From JAFGRU01 sp016934985 (GTDB lineage: Bacteria; Desulfobacterota; Desulfuromonadia; Desulfuromonadales; JAAYDE01): DNA of 64,000 nt. Below the pieces are notes generated by a model, which saw only the letters and a program-made list of their open reading frames with translations, ran no database searches and had not been told where the DNA came from. Where the stretch lies: assembly GCA_963665045.2 (NCBI GenBank), contig CAXXJQ010000003.1:930001-994000 (forward strand), written 5' to 3'. Shown one piece after another: positions 52,347-61,450 of this stretch (the stretch's first letter is position 1; the number at the start of each line of letters is the position of its first letter). The position numbers and the translations under genes are program-made.

Positions 52347-52513
52347 TAGATTGTCAATTGATTAAACGGTTTTGCTACTATTCCCCAGGGTGGTGGATGG
52401 CTTTTGACCACCCATTCCAAAAACCGCATAAACCCATCCATGGGACATTGCTGTCGCCAACCCGGCGCCAGATGCCTTTTCCTGGGGTGTTGCAAGTTCA
52501 TCACGATGAGCAG

Positions 52514-53314
52514 TTACACGGTTTTTTGGGTTTCCCGGCAAAAACAGCTTGAATCCTGGCAGCGTTGAACTTCAAGGGTGGCGTGAATAACGCGAGGAAA
52601 TTTATTCACAAGGGCTCGGTAATAATCCGGGGAGTTGTTTTTACCAGTGACAATGGTGGCAGCAAGGGAAAGCTCCCTGGTATTAACCCGCCAAAGGTGC
52701 AGGTCGGCCACCCGGCTTTCCCCGTCCGCCTCAAGGATTTGGCGCAAGGACTCTTTTTCCTTTTCGTCCCTGACCTCATCAAGCAGTATACCCCCTGTTT
52801 CACGTAACAGTCCCAGCGCCCAGCGACCGATAAGAATGCCTCCGACAACTCCCATGAGGGGATCGAGAAGCCAGCCGAAATGTTTTCCCGCCAGCAGGGC
52901 AGCAATGGCAAAAACAGAGGTCAGCGCATCCGCCAGCACATGAAGATAGGCGGCCCGCAGGTTGTGGTCGTCATGATCATGGGAGTGGTCTTGGACATGT
53001 CCCCCATGATCGTGGCTGCCGTGGTGAAGAAGTATGGCACTTACCACATTAACCGCCAGGCCGATGACCGCGACTATTAAGGCCTCATTGAAATATATCT
53101 CCACCGGGTTGACCAAGCGATGGATTGTTTCGTAGGAGATCATCAGGGCCGCAATACCCAGAATAACGGCACTGGTATAACCGCTCAAGACACCGGCTTT
53201 CCCGGTTCCGAAAGTGTAGCGGGGACTTTCAGCGTGCCTGCGGGCAAAGCGGTAGGCAAAAAGGGCTGTTCCAAGGGCAGCCATGTGGGTTCCCATGTGC
53301 CAGCCGTCGGCCAT
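52514..53314 (-). CDS. cation diffusion facilitator (DmeF-like), N-terminal end missing
   Basis: An open frame of 266 residues starting in the middle of the second membrane helix: the first residues are MADGWHMGTHMAALGTALFA, where relatives have ADGLHMASHAAAL near residue 50-60. Downstream everything matches: FGTGKAGVLSGYTSAVILG, a His-rich loop (HGSHDHGGHVQDHSHDHDDH), the HVLADALTSV helix with the metal His and Asp, and a C-terminal domain. The first helix and half of the second are gone, and upstream bases encode the adjacent repressor relic in another frame. The exporter is likely non-functional; the frame may stay open by chance or recent loss. Confidence 0.8.
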   Translation of the reverse strand: MADGWHMGTHMAALGTALFAYRFARRHAESPRYTFGTGKAGVLSGYTSAVILGIAALMISYETIHRLVNPVEIYFNEALIVAVIGLAVNVVSAILLHHGSHDHGGHVQDHSHDHDDHNLRAAYLHVLADALTSVFAIAALLAGKHFGWLLDPLMGVVGGILIGRWALGLLRETGGILLDEVRDEKEKESLRQILEADGESRVADLHLWRVNTRELSLAATIVTGKNNSPDYYRALVNKFPRVIHATLEVQRCQDSSCFCRETQKTV

Positions 53315-53315
53315 C

Positions 53316-53594
53316 TCAGGCCATTTTTTTAAGGTGGGATACCAGTTCGCGAACCAGTTCTTTGTCTTTCCCGCCGTCCAGAACAGCCCGCAGGACGCAA
53401 CCGTGCATGTGATCCTCCAGAACTTGCAGACAGACCCCTTTGAGGGCTCAGGAAACGGATGCCAGTTGACCGAGAACAGCCATGCAGTCAGAATTCTTTT
53501 CCACCATATTCCGCTATCCCCGAACCTGGCCTTCGACCCGATTCAACCTTTTGATAATACGTTCATTTTCCTGATCTGTTCCGCAAAGCCCCAT
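53316..53594 (-). pseudogene. CsoR/RcnR-family metal repressor with two in-frame stops
   Basis: Read from ATG 53594 (AGAAGG upstream), one frame of 93 codons codes for a full CsoR/RcnR/FrmR-family repressor, broken by TAG at codon 27 and TGA at codon 49. Around the stops the family pattern is clear: ERIIKRLNRVEGQVRG, then DCMAVLGQLASV, ALKGVCLQVLEDHMHGCVLR, and ELVRELVSHLKKMA before the last stop. There is no frameshift. Such repressors control DmeF-type exporters, and the relic ends two bases before the damaged exporter gene, so both members of a dmeR-dmeF-like operon are decaying together. Confidence 0.85.
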
Positions 53595-54100
53595 GACAAA
53601 ACCTTCTTTCGAAAAAAAATTTAAACCATATAGGGGTATAGGGTATGTGTGGTGTGCTGGGATGTCCATGGTAAATAAATTCAAGTCATTCCCTGGTAAC
53701 CGGATAAAAAGGATTAAACAGGAAAAATGATTTATTTTTGTAATGGTCTAACTATCGATTTTTACAATAAATGTCTCCCAGGAGGACTCCTGTGGGAAAG
53801 ATTTGTTACTTTTCAATAAAACAATGAGGAAAAGACGGTTTTTTGAACACCGGTAAATGGACTCAAAAAAATTTTGATTGGTTTTCATCCTTAGAATAAA
53901 TTTATTTATAAATAGTTGAAAATTATAGGGTATTTCAGTAATGATAACAAATTGGGAAAATCGATCCGGAAACGGAAAAGGTGGGACATGATAATTTTGC
54001 GGTTTTGGTCTGTATCCTGCAAATAAAAAAGAAAAAATTAATTATAATAATCCTTTTATAGTGCTGTCCGTCTTCGGGTTGCATTTTCGGATTTTCTGGG
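53595..54100. other. AT-rich gap ahead of the SMC-like gene, with CsoR-like operator
   Basis: No gene seen. CATATAGGGGTATAGGGTATG (53627-53647, shown in part) has the G-tract flanked by AT/TA steps that CsoR/RcnR repressors bind; it lies 33 bases upstream of the repressor relic's start. The rest (53650-54100) is very AT-rich and should hold the promoter of the next gene. Confidence 0.45.
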
Positions 54101-56134
54101 ATGCAGAATTTATTCATTAATCGTTTGAAAATCTCAATTGTTACTCCCAAAAAAAAGTTTGGGACCTTGCTGAAACTTCAGGATGGCTTGAATGTAATCC
54201 GTGCTGAAAAATCCGCTGGGAAAACTACCGTCCTTAATGCCATCCTTTATGCCCTTGGCCTTGAGAAAATGCTGGACCGGGAAGGAACCTCCATTTTAAA
54301 ACCGGTTTTAAAACGAGAGGTTTTTTTTGAAGGTGAAATTCACAGTGTTCTCGAGTCCTTTGTCGAACTTGAAATTAGAAACTCCAGTAATCAGTTTTTG
54401 ACCCTGAAAAGGCAGATTATCGGTGAATCCGACACCGATACGATTTCCGTTTTTCACGGAGCCAAGCTCTCCAATCCCCGTGACCAGTTCTATCAGGAGC
54501 ACCTCTATGAGCTTGGCTGTCAGGAAGAGAATGAGAAAATAAACTCCTTTCACGGCATGCTCGCTGCTTTTCTTAACTGGAAACTCCCCCTGGTCGGCAA
54601 TTATCAGGGTAGTGAAAACCTTTTGCCCCTGGAGTGTATTTTCTCATTCATTTTCGTCGACCAGATGCAAGGATGGGATTTCGATCCCAATCGATTTACT
54701 GCTTTTCTTGGTCTTCAGCAACCCCGTCAGGCTGCTTTCGAGTTTATTTTCAATCTTGATGTCGGAGCTATTTCAAGGAAAAAACGCAAACTGACGGAAG
54801 CCATTGGAGAGCTCAAAAATCAGTGGGCGGATCTTGAGGATTTCTTTCAGAGCATGGCTGGCGAGGTTGGCGGCAAGGTTCATAATTTCCCCCATAAACC
54901 GACTATTTCCTACGATCCTTACACTCCTCCCATGGTCATGATTGCCAGGCACCAGAATTGGATTTCCATTGAAAAGCTGGTTTCTTCGCTAAAAGAGGAG
55001 TTTTCCAAGCAGGAAGGAACAGAGCGGGAATATGCTGAGCCCCAAATGGATGCTACTCTGGAAACCGAAATCGCTCTGTTGGAAAAAAAATATGCAGTTG
55101 AGCAGATTGCTTTGGCAGAACTTCGAGACAACTTTTTTGATGAAAGGGAAAATATAAAATTTCTTCAGGAGAAGGTCCGCGGTTTGGAAAAGGAGTTGGG
55201 CAAATTAGAAAAACAACTCGAAGAAAAGGAAACCGAGGTTGAACTCGACTCTGTTTTTCCTGATAAATTTGGGCTGCTGGGCGAGAAGAGAGGGGTGAGT
55301 CAAGGTACCCAAAACAGCGCCGCCAGTATTTTCTATAGCATCAAAAACAAACGTGAAAAGATTGAAAAACAAAAGCTTGCAGCCGTAATTCTCCTTGAAG
55401 CCGCTGAGAGTAATCTGGATGAAACGGGGCGTAACTTCGAACAGAAAAATCTGAAAGTTTCCGAACTGCGCAAAAGGATCAAACATCTGAAAAAGGACAG
55501 TCCTCCTGTCAAACAGGTACCCCCGGGCGAAATTAAAGATGTTTTGCTGAAGAAAGAAAAAATTCGGGAATTTGAGTCTTTAATTGGAAAAATCGATCAG
55601 AAAACAGCAGAGATCAGCAGACTGTCCAAACGTTGGAAAGAACTTTTGGCTGAACAGGCTAACATTCGCAAGGAATATCATTCTCCGGAAGACAAACGGA
55701 AACTGAAAAAATTTCTTAGCCTGATGATCGACAATGCCAGAAGTTTCGGTTTTTCCAGTGGCGATCCCGGTAAAATGAAGTTGTCTTTGGAAACCTACCG
55801 GCCAGGCCTTGAAGGCTTGGATATTCAACACGATTTTTCAGCCAGCGATATTGTTCGCCTGACCTGGGCCTTTGTCATTGCTCTGCAGCAAACGGCAGCT
55901 TTTTTCCCATGCAATAATCCGCAAATCTGTTTTTTTGACGAGCCTTCTCAACAGAATGTCCGTTTCGAAGACAAAAAAGCTTTTTATTCACGCCTTATTG
56001 ATCTTGAGCTTCTCGATAACCAGGTTCTTGTTGCCACAAGTGAAACCCCTGATGCCATGGAACAATTCCTCGATGCCAAAAAGGTAAACTATATAGATTT
56101 CAAAGAGAATATCATTGCACCCCTCGATGTTTAA
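54101..56134 (+). CDS. orphan SMC/Rad50-like ATPase
   Basis: A 677-residue ATPase with split nucleotide-binding halves and a central coiled coil. Walker A is the variant IRAEKSAGKTTVLNAILYAL (near 33-52), where the first Gly is Ala; residues about 230-510 are charged heptads with several breaks; the second half has a signature-like ASDIVRLTWAFVIAL and Walker B QICFFDEPSQQ (near 611-621). The build is like Rad50/RecN/DUF3732-type proteins, but I cannot assign a family. Alone, AT-rich, no nuclease partner beside it; a terminator follows. Some SMC-like proteins act in phage defence (Lamassu type), but nothing beyond fold suggests it here. Confidence 0.65.
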   Translation: MQNLFINRLKISIVTPKKKFGTLLKLQDGLNVIRAEKSAGKTTVLNAILYALGLEKMLDREGTSILKPVLKREVFFEGEIHSVLESFVELEIRNSSNQFLTLKRQIIGESDTDTISVFHGAKLSNPRDQFYQEHLYELGCQEENEKINSFHGMLAAFLNWKLPLVGNYQGSENLLPLECIFSFIFVDQMQGWDFDPNRFTAFLGLQQPRQAAFEFIFNLDVGAISRKKRKLTEAIGELKNQWADLEDFFQSMAGEVGGKVHNFPHKPTISYDPYTPPMVMIARHQNWISIEKLVSSLKEEFSKQEGTEREYAEPQMDATLETEIALLEKKYAVEQIALAELRDNFFDERENIKFLQEKVRGLEKELGKLEKQLEEKETEVELDSVFPDKFGLLGEKRGVSQGTQNSAASIFYSIKNKREKIEKQKLAAVILLEAAESNLDETGRNFEQKNLKVSELRKRIKHLKKDSPPVKQVPPGEIKDVLLKKEKIREFESLIGKIDQKTAEISRLSKRWKELLAEQANIRKEYHSPEDKRKLKKFLSLMIDNARSFGFSSGDPGKMKLSLETYRPGLEGLDIQHDFSASDIVRLTWAFVIALQQTAAFFPCNNPQICFFDEPSQQNVRFEDKKAFYSRLIDLELLDNQVLVATSETPDAMEQFLDAKKVNYIDFKENIIAPLDV

Positions 56135-56171
56135 AGACGACCCACCTTTGCCAATCCGCTTATTTGTCAGG

Positions 56172-56196
56172 AAAATCCCGCTACTGCGGGATTTTT
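56172..56196 (+). terminator. terminator after the SMC-like ATPase
   Basis: AAATCCCGC (56173-56181), loop TACT, GCGGGATTT (56186-56194) and further T's. Perfect nine-base stem. Confidence 0.88.
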
Positions 56197-56320
56197 TATT
56201 TAAAAGTAATTTCAATTCGTTAATTCTTGGCTGATGCTTTCCCGAAAAATAAGAGAGGATGGTACAATAACAACGAAAACCAATAAGCAATTTGCGCATT
56301 CATGCCGCCGGGAGGAAAAA

Positions 56321-56842
56321 ATGATGGAGATTGTTCAGGGTGACATCACAAAACTGAAAGTTGACGCCATTGTTAACGCCGCAAACAACTCACTTTTAGG
56401 CGGGGGGGGTGTTGATGGGGCCATTCACCGGGGTGCAGGTCCAAAACTTCTCGAAGAGTGCCGGACTCTTGGCGGATGTCCAACCGGTGAGGCCAGAATT
56501 ACTAGAGGTTATTCCCTTCCCAGCCGCTTTGTTATCCATACGGTAGGGCCGATCTGGAAGGGCGGTGGTTGCGGCGAGGATGAAAAATTGGCCGGCTGCT
56601 ATCGTAACAGTCTTAAGCTGGCGGAAGAGAATGGGTGCCGGCGCGTCGCTTTTCCGTCAATCAGCACGGGTGTTTACGGCTTCCCGATCCAGCGCGCCAG
56701 CCGTATCGCTATCGGTGAAGTCAAAACATTTCTGGAGACTGCACGCTCAGTTGAAAAAGTAATATTTGTTTGTTTTTCAACGCAGGATCAAAAGGTTTAC
56801 CAGCAAACCATGAAGGAACTTGTCAATACTTCGCCGTTGTGA
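56321..56842 (+). CDS. macrodomain ADP-ribose hydrolase (YmdB-like)
   Basis: A 173-residue macrodomain protein. MEIVQGDITKLKVDAIVNAANNSLLGGGGVDGAIHRGAGP in parts gives the ADP-ribose site (NAAN, GGGGVDGAIH); a later STGVYGFPIQRAS loop holds the phosphate. Close relatives remove O-acetyl groups from O-acetyl-ADP-ribose or ADP-ribose from proteins. The start is ATG 56321 with GGGAGG ahead; an upstream extension has no likeness. Separate from the SMC-like gene by its terminator. Intact. Confidence 0.92.
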   Translation: MMEIVQGDITKLKVDAIVNAANNSLLGGGGVDGAIHRGAGPKLLEECRTLGGCPTGEARITRGYSLPSRFVIHTVGPIWKGGGCGEDEKLAGCYRNSLKLAEENGCRRVAFPSISTGVYGFPIQRASRIAIGEVKTFLETARSVEKVIFVCFSTQDQKVYQQTMKELVNTSPL

Positions 56843-56946
56843 AAACCCCCTTTTATTGCAGTGGTCCTCAATGTTCTGAAGGGCCTCGTCTTACCCATGC
56901 GACGTCCGGGCTAACCTGTTCGTGGGGATTTTCCGGCGAATTTGAT

Positions 56947-57921
56947 TTATTCAATCCCTGATGTTTCCTCCTCGTTCTTCCGCCAGCATTTTTTTGTCGG
57001 TTGATTTTCGTTTTGTTTGGTTGCCGGGCAGGTTTCAGACCCCAGGCAGGGGTGTTGCTCACAAGGCTCGAGATGAATGGTGACATCCGCGCCCAGAATG
57101 GCTTCTTCAATGCGTTTTTCCAGGGCGTCGGCAATATCATGGGCTTCCTCAACAGTGATTTTTCGGCAAACAACCAGGTGAAAATCCATAATCTTGCGGG
57201 ATCCGGCACGCCGTGTCCGCAGGTTATGAAAACCGACAAAGCCAAGGTCGAAGCTTTCAATTAAAGAGATAATCTCCCGCCTCAGGGGCTCAGGAAGTTC
57301 GACGTCGAGAATATCCCGCATGACATAGCGCAGCAGACGGAACGATTCTATCAGAATATATACTGCCACCAGAATGGAAAGAACCGGGTCGAGCCAGGTA
57401 ATTCCAAAAAGAGAGATGGCCATTAACCCGGCGAAGAGAGCGCCATTGGTATAGACATCCATGGAGAAGTGAATGGCGTCGGCCTTGAGGGCGGCTGAGT
57501 CGGTTTCACGGGCAACTCTTCTGAGCATTCGGCTGACGAACAGGGAAAGCACAGCTCCAAACAGGAGAACCGCCATGCCGCTGCCGAGATTGGAAAGATG
57601 GATGCCCTTCTTCAGACGGTGATAGGATTCAAAAAGGATCCAGGCACCCGAAACGGCAATAAAGAGGGATTGCAGAAGGGTGGCAACGGTTTCAAACTTG
57701 CCGTGTCCAAACGGGTGTTCTTTGTCCGGCGGCTCCTCGGCTCTGCGGATGGCGATAAAGTTTATGCCGGACATGAGAATATCGAGAAAAGAATCGATTC
57801 CGGAGGAGAGGACAGCCAGAGATCCCGTAACGATGCCGATCGTCAGCTTTAGAACGCAGAGGAAAGCGGCTGCCAGTAGTGATCCAAGGGCCGCCCTGAT
57901 TTTGGGGTTGTCGGATAGCAT
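56947..57921 (-). CDS. cation diffusion facilitator, FieF-like
   Basis: A 324-residue CDF exporter with all parts: six membrane helices, metal site in SSGIDSFLDILMSG (helix 2, DxxxD) and DAIHFSMDVYTNG (helix 5), the EHPFGHGKFE loop, and a cytoplasmic C-terminal domain (about 210-290) with a late Cys/His tail (CEQHPCLGSETCPATK) that may bind metal. It exports Zn2+, Fe2+ or similar ions against protons. Unlike the exporter at 52514 it is complete. A hypothetical gene lies 66 bases upstream on the same strand. Confidence 0.9.
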   Translation of the reverse strand: MLSDNPKIRAALGSLLAAAFLCVLKLTIGIVTGSLAVLSSGIDSFLDILMSGINFIAIRRAEEPPDKEHPFGHGKFETVATLLQSLFIAVSGAWILFESYHRLKKGIHLSNLGSGMAVLLFGAVLSLFVSRMLRRVARETDSAALKADAIHFSMDVYTNGALFAGLMAISLFGITWLDPVLSILVAVYILIESFRLLRYVMRDILDVELPEPLRREIISLIESFDLGFVGFHNLRTRRAGSRKIMDFHLVVCRKITVEEAHDIADALEKRIEEAILGADVTIHLEPCEQHPCLGSETCPATKQNENQPTKKCWRKNEEETSGIE

Positions 57922-57987
57922 CGGTTAGCGCAACAAAACAAGCCCTTCAAAGTAATTGGTCGGTGAAACGGACTAAAAGAAACGTGG

Positions 57988-58503
57988 TCAGGATTCCAGG
58001 GGGCACTCCGCATTCCAGGAGAAATATCCGTCATCTTCGATCGCCCAGAAAGAGTCGATGCGTTTCCGGTAATAATCGAGCTGATTGCAGTGATGGACGA
58101 TGGCTTCGTAACGAGTAAAATCGGTCTTCCCGGATTGTGAACAGAAACGATAGAAGGTTTTTATGCCGTCAAGGATGTCGCATAACTCCTTTGGATTGGG
58201 CTCCAGGGTCCTGACGATATACCAGTTGCCGGCAAATTGTCGAACCCGCTCGCAAGAGATCACGAAGATATTTTCCCGTTTTTCAGGAATAATGAATTCG
58301 CGTAAAAAATGGTCCGCTCCTCGGGCCAGGCGGGCAGCTTCGGCAGGAGAGGTTTTTTCAGTCTCGACGAGATGGTGAAAAAAGGACTGGAGAAAACGGC
58401 TGCAAAGCTGATCAACGGCGATTTCATCTTCCAGGGTACGAATATCAAACTTTTTTCGTGCAAAACACAAATCACCTGGCGGCGGTGCGGTTTCTCGACT
58501 CAT
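57988..58503 (-). CDS. hypothetical protein
   Basis: A 171-residue soluble protein not recognised. It is largely helical: DEIAVDQLCSRFLQSFFHHL, SPAEAARLARGADHFLREFI, and a C-terminal part with HHCNQLDYYRKRIDSFWAIED. AGGAGG sits right before the ATG. It reads in the same direction as the CDF gene, 66 bases upstream of it. No membrane segment, signal peptide or metal motif is clear. Function unknown. Confidence 0.65.
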   Translation of the reverse strand: MSRETAPPPGDLCFARKKFDIRTLEDEIAVDQLCSRFLQSFFHHLVETEKTSPAEAARLARGADHFLREFIIPEKRENIFVISCERVRQFAGNWYIVRTLEPNPKELCDILDGIKTFYRFCSQSGKTDFTRYEAIVHHCNQLDYYRKRIDSFWAIEDDGYFSWNAECPLES

Positions 58504-58828
58504 GGTTCCTCCTGCGCAGACCAGTCTAATATTTACCTGTCATGGAATCAAGCATTCATCCTGGCTATTCCCCAACTGATAAAATAGCCGAGGCTTACTG
58601 CCAAGCTCACCTGTGAATTCAAGACCTGTTACCATCTTCTCAGCCGGAAATCCGGCGTTAACGGAAAAAAACTGAAAATTAGTGAATTTTGTTGTAATTT
58701 CAGCGCCCTGAGCTGTTTACTTCAAAAAGGAGGTTTGTTAACATAATCTGGATATGGGCCGCCAGCGGTCTTCCAAATAATTAGACTATTTGCAAAGTGA
58801 ACGGCTCTTCGAGAAGGACTCTGCCTGA
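58504..58828. other. divergent promoter region ahead of mutS
   Basis: No gene seen. The AAGGAGG at 58727-58733 is followed by no useful frame. It should hold promoters for mutS and for the minus-strand hypothetical gene; no strong boxes. Confidence 0.4.
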
Positions 58829-61447
58829 ATGACGTCGACAACCCCGATGATGCGTCAGTATCTGGAAATTAAGGATAAACACCCGGATGCCATCCTTTTT
58901 TTCCGTATGGGGGATTTTTATGAAATGTTCCTCGATGACGCTGTCAAAGCCTCAAAACTTCTTGATATCACCCTCACTGCCCGCAATCGTGGAGAGCGAG
59001 ACGAAATCCCCATGTGCGGGGTGCCGTTTCACAGCAGTCAACCCTACATAAGCAAACTGGTCGACAATGGCTTCAAGGTAGCCATCTGTGAACAGGTGGA
59101 GGATCCGAAAAAAGCCAAGGGGCTGGTTCGGCGTGATGTTGTCAGGGTTGTTACTCCCGGTCTCAATACTGACACCGAGGCTCTCAATCCCAAAGAAAAC
59201 AACTTTCTCATGAGTCTTGCCAACGGTTCCGGCGAGAATTGCGGTGCCGCCTGGCTGGATTTTACCACGGGAGAATTCCAGGTCGCTGAATTCACCAGCG
59301 CCGAACGAGTGCGCAGTGAAATCTCTTCAGTTCGTCCTGGCGAAATACTCCTTCCCGAAGGAACGGAAGGGGACGGCCTTCGCACTAAACTTGGCGGTTG
59401 GATTCAGAACCATCTTGTCAGCTCTTTGCCGGACTGGGTCTATGAGCGCCACAATGCCGAGAATCTTCTCCTTGATTACTTTTCCTGTGCTTCTCTCGAT
59501 GCTTTCGGCTGTGCCCATCTGCCCGATGCTGTTCGTGCGGCTGGTGCGGTTCTTCACTACCTGTGCGATACCCAGAAGGGGAGTGTCGCTCATATCCGTC
59601 AGCCGCGCACCGTTCAGTCTAATGATCACATGGTTCTGGACGATGCGACCCGGCGCAACCTGGAGTTGGTTGCCACTCTGCAGGGGGGAACCAGGAAAGG
59701 CTCGCTACTGGGGGAACTTGATCGGACGCAGACCGCCATGGGCGGAAGGAAACTGGTCAAGTGGCTCAACTATCCTCTTATCGATGTTGCCAAGATAAGC
59801 TGCCGTCAAGAAGGGATCGGTGAATTTGTCGACAAATTCCAGTTTCGCTCCGACACGCGTGAGCGCCTGGACGGGGTTTCCGACCTGGAAAGGCTCAATG
59901 CAAAAATTTCCCTGGGTAGTGCCAATGCCCGCGATCTTCTGGCTTTGCGAAACTCCCTGGCACGCCTTCCTGCCTTTCGTGAGCCGCTCTTGCAGGCTGA
60001 ATCGGCGATTCTAAAAAAGATCGGGGACGGGATCGATATCCTTGACGATATTCACGCGCTGATTCAGCAGAGTATTGACGACAACCCTCCTTTTACCCTC
60101 AGGGAGGGGGGGCTCATCCGTGAGGGTTTTCACGCCGAGATCGATGGCCTGCGCCACATCAGCCGTGACGGCAAAGGCTGGATCGCCCGCCTGGAGAAAC
60201 AGGAACGGGAAAGAACCGGCATTAATTCCCTGAAAATCCGTTTCAACAAGGTATTTGGTTACTATATCGAGGTCACGCGCACCAACCTGAAACAGGTTCC
60301 CGATGACTATCACCGCAAGCAGACTCTCGCCAATGCTGAACGCTATATTACTCCGGCCCTGAAAGAATACGAAGATAAAGTGTTGAGGGCTGACGAGCGC
60401 ATGGTCGAGCTGGAATATGAAGTGTTTCAAGGTATCCGAACCCGGATTGCCGCCCAGGGGGCACGCATCCAGGCGACCGCTGATGCTTTGGCTGATCTCG
60501 ACGTCCTGACTGGTTTGGCAGACGTCGCTCATGAGTACAATTATGTTCGTCCCGAGGTTGACGACAGCGGCGACCTGATCATTCGTGATGGCCGCCATCC
60601 GGTCATTGAAAATATGAACCTTGGCGAACGCTTTGTTCCTAACGACGTGGCCATGGATAACCGGGAGAATCAGATATTGATCATAACCGGTCCGAACATG
60701 GCCGGGAAATCGACCTTCATGCGTCAGGTCGCCCTCATAGTCCTGATGGCCCAGATTGGTTCCTTTGTGCCGGCCGGCGAGGCCCGGGTCGGTGTGGTCG
60801 ATCGCATTTTCACCCGGGTGGGGGCCAGCGACAACCTTGCCAGGGGCCAATCGACCTTCATGGTCGAGATGACCGAAACCGCCCACATACTTAACCACGC
60901 CACCAATCGGAGCCTGATAGTTCTGGATGAAATCGGGCGTGGCACTTCGACTTTCGACGGTATCAGCATTGCATGGTCTGTTGTTGAGTTTCTGCATGAT
61001 TCCCATAAGATTGCGGCCAAAACCCTATTTGCCACCCATTACCACGAACTGACCGATTTGACCTTGACTTGCGAAAGAGTGCGAAATTTCAACATTGCTG
61101 TGAAAGAATGGGACGATCGGATTATCTTTCTGCGCCGTATCGTCCAAGGGGGTGCCAGCCATTCCTACGGGATTCAGGTGGCGCGTCTTGCCGGCCTGCC
61201 TCCAACGGTAATCGAACGGGCCAAGGAGGTGCTGGCCAATCTTGAAGCAGGGGAACTTTCCGGGGAGGGAGAGCCGAAGCTTGCCCGGCGGCGCAAAAAA
61301 TCAGGCCGAAAAAAGCCCGACGGCCAGCTCGCCCTTTTTTCTTCCCACGATGATAAATTGCGTAAAGAACTTGAAAACATTGATGTTTCGGTGTTGACGC
61401 CGCTTGAGGCTCTCAATCTTCTCGATCAACTAAAAAAAATGGTGTGA
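58829..61447 (+). CDS. mutS: DNA mismatch repair protein MutS
   Basis: The 872-residue mismatch-recognition ATPase. The mismatch-reading Phe and Glu are in FRMGDFYEMF (near residue 27-36); the lever and clamp domains follow; the ATPase carries Walker A GPNMAGKSTFMRQ (near 622), VGASDNLARGQSTFMVEM, Walker B LIVLDEIGRGTST and ATHYHELTDL. The C-terminal end (VLTPLEALNLLDQLKKM) is the usual tail. Length is normal. ATG 58829 follows AGAAGG by 12 bases. It leads a tight run: the amidase starts three bases after the stop. Confidence 0.97.
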   Translation: MTSTTPMMRQYLEIKDKHPDAILFFRMGDFYEMFLDDAVKASKLLDITLTARNRGERDEIPMCGVPFHSSQPYISKLVDNGFKVAICEQVEDPKKAKGLVRRDVVRVVTPGLNTDTEALNPKENNFLMSLANGSGENCGAAWLDFTTGEFQVAEFTSAERVRSEISSVRPGEILLPEGTEGDGLRTKLGGWIQNHLVSSLPDWVYERHNAENLLLDYFSCASLDAFGCAHLPDAVRAAGAVLHYLCDTQKGSVAHIRQPRTVQSNDHMVLDDATRRNLELVATLQGGTRKGSLLGELDRTQTAMGGRKLVKWLNYPLIDVAKISCRQEGIGEFVDKFQFRSDTRERLDGVSDLERLNAKISLGSANARDLLALRNSLARLPAFREPLLQAESAILKKIGDGIDILDDIHALIQQSIDDNPPFTLREGGLIREGFHAEIDGLRHISRDGKGWIARLEKQERERTGINSLKIRFNKVFGYYIEVTRTNLKQVPDDYHRKQTLANAERYITPALKEYEDKVLRADERMVELEYEVFQGIRTRIAAQGARIQATADALADLDVLTGLADVAHEYNYVRPEVDDSGDLIIRDGRHPVIENMNLGERFVPNDVAMDNRENQILIITGPNMAGKSTFMRQVALIVLMAQIGSFVPAGEARVGVVDRIFTRVGASDNLARGQSTFMVEMTETAHILNHATNRSLIVLDEIGRGTSTFDGISIAWSVVEFLHDSHKIAAKTLFATHYHELTDLTLTCERVRNFNIAVKEWDDRIIFLRRIVQGGASHSYGIQVARLAGLPPTVIERAKEVLANLEAGELSGEGEPKLARRRKKSGRKKPDGQLALFSSHDDKLRKELENIDVSVLTPLEALNLLDQLKKMV

Positions 61448-61450
61448 CCC

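Noticed and set aside
52388..52413. GGGTGGT/ACCACCC hairpin between the GGCT and CDF genes as a terminator
   Set aside because: Loop of 12 and no T-run on either strand.
53316..53594. TGA and TAG in the repressor read as selenocysteine or pyrrolysine
   Set aside because: No selenocysteine hairpin or family precedent; two different stops in a 93-codon frame next to a truncated exporter fit decay better.
60011..61006. Minus-strand open frame of 331 codons
   Set aside because: Antisense to the conserved ATPase part of mutS.
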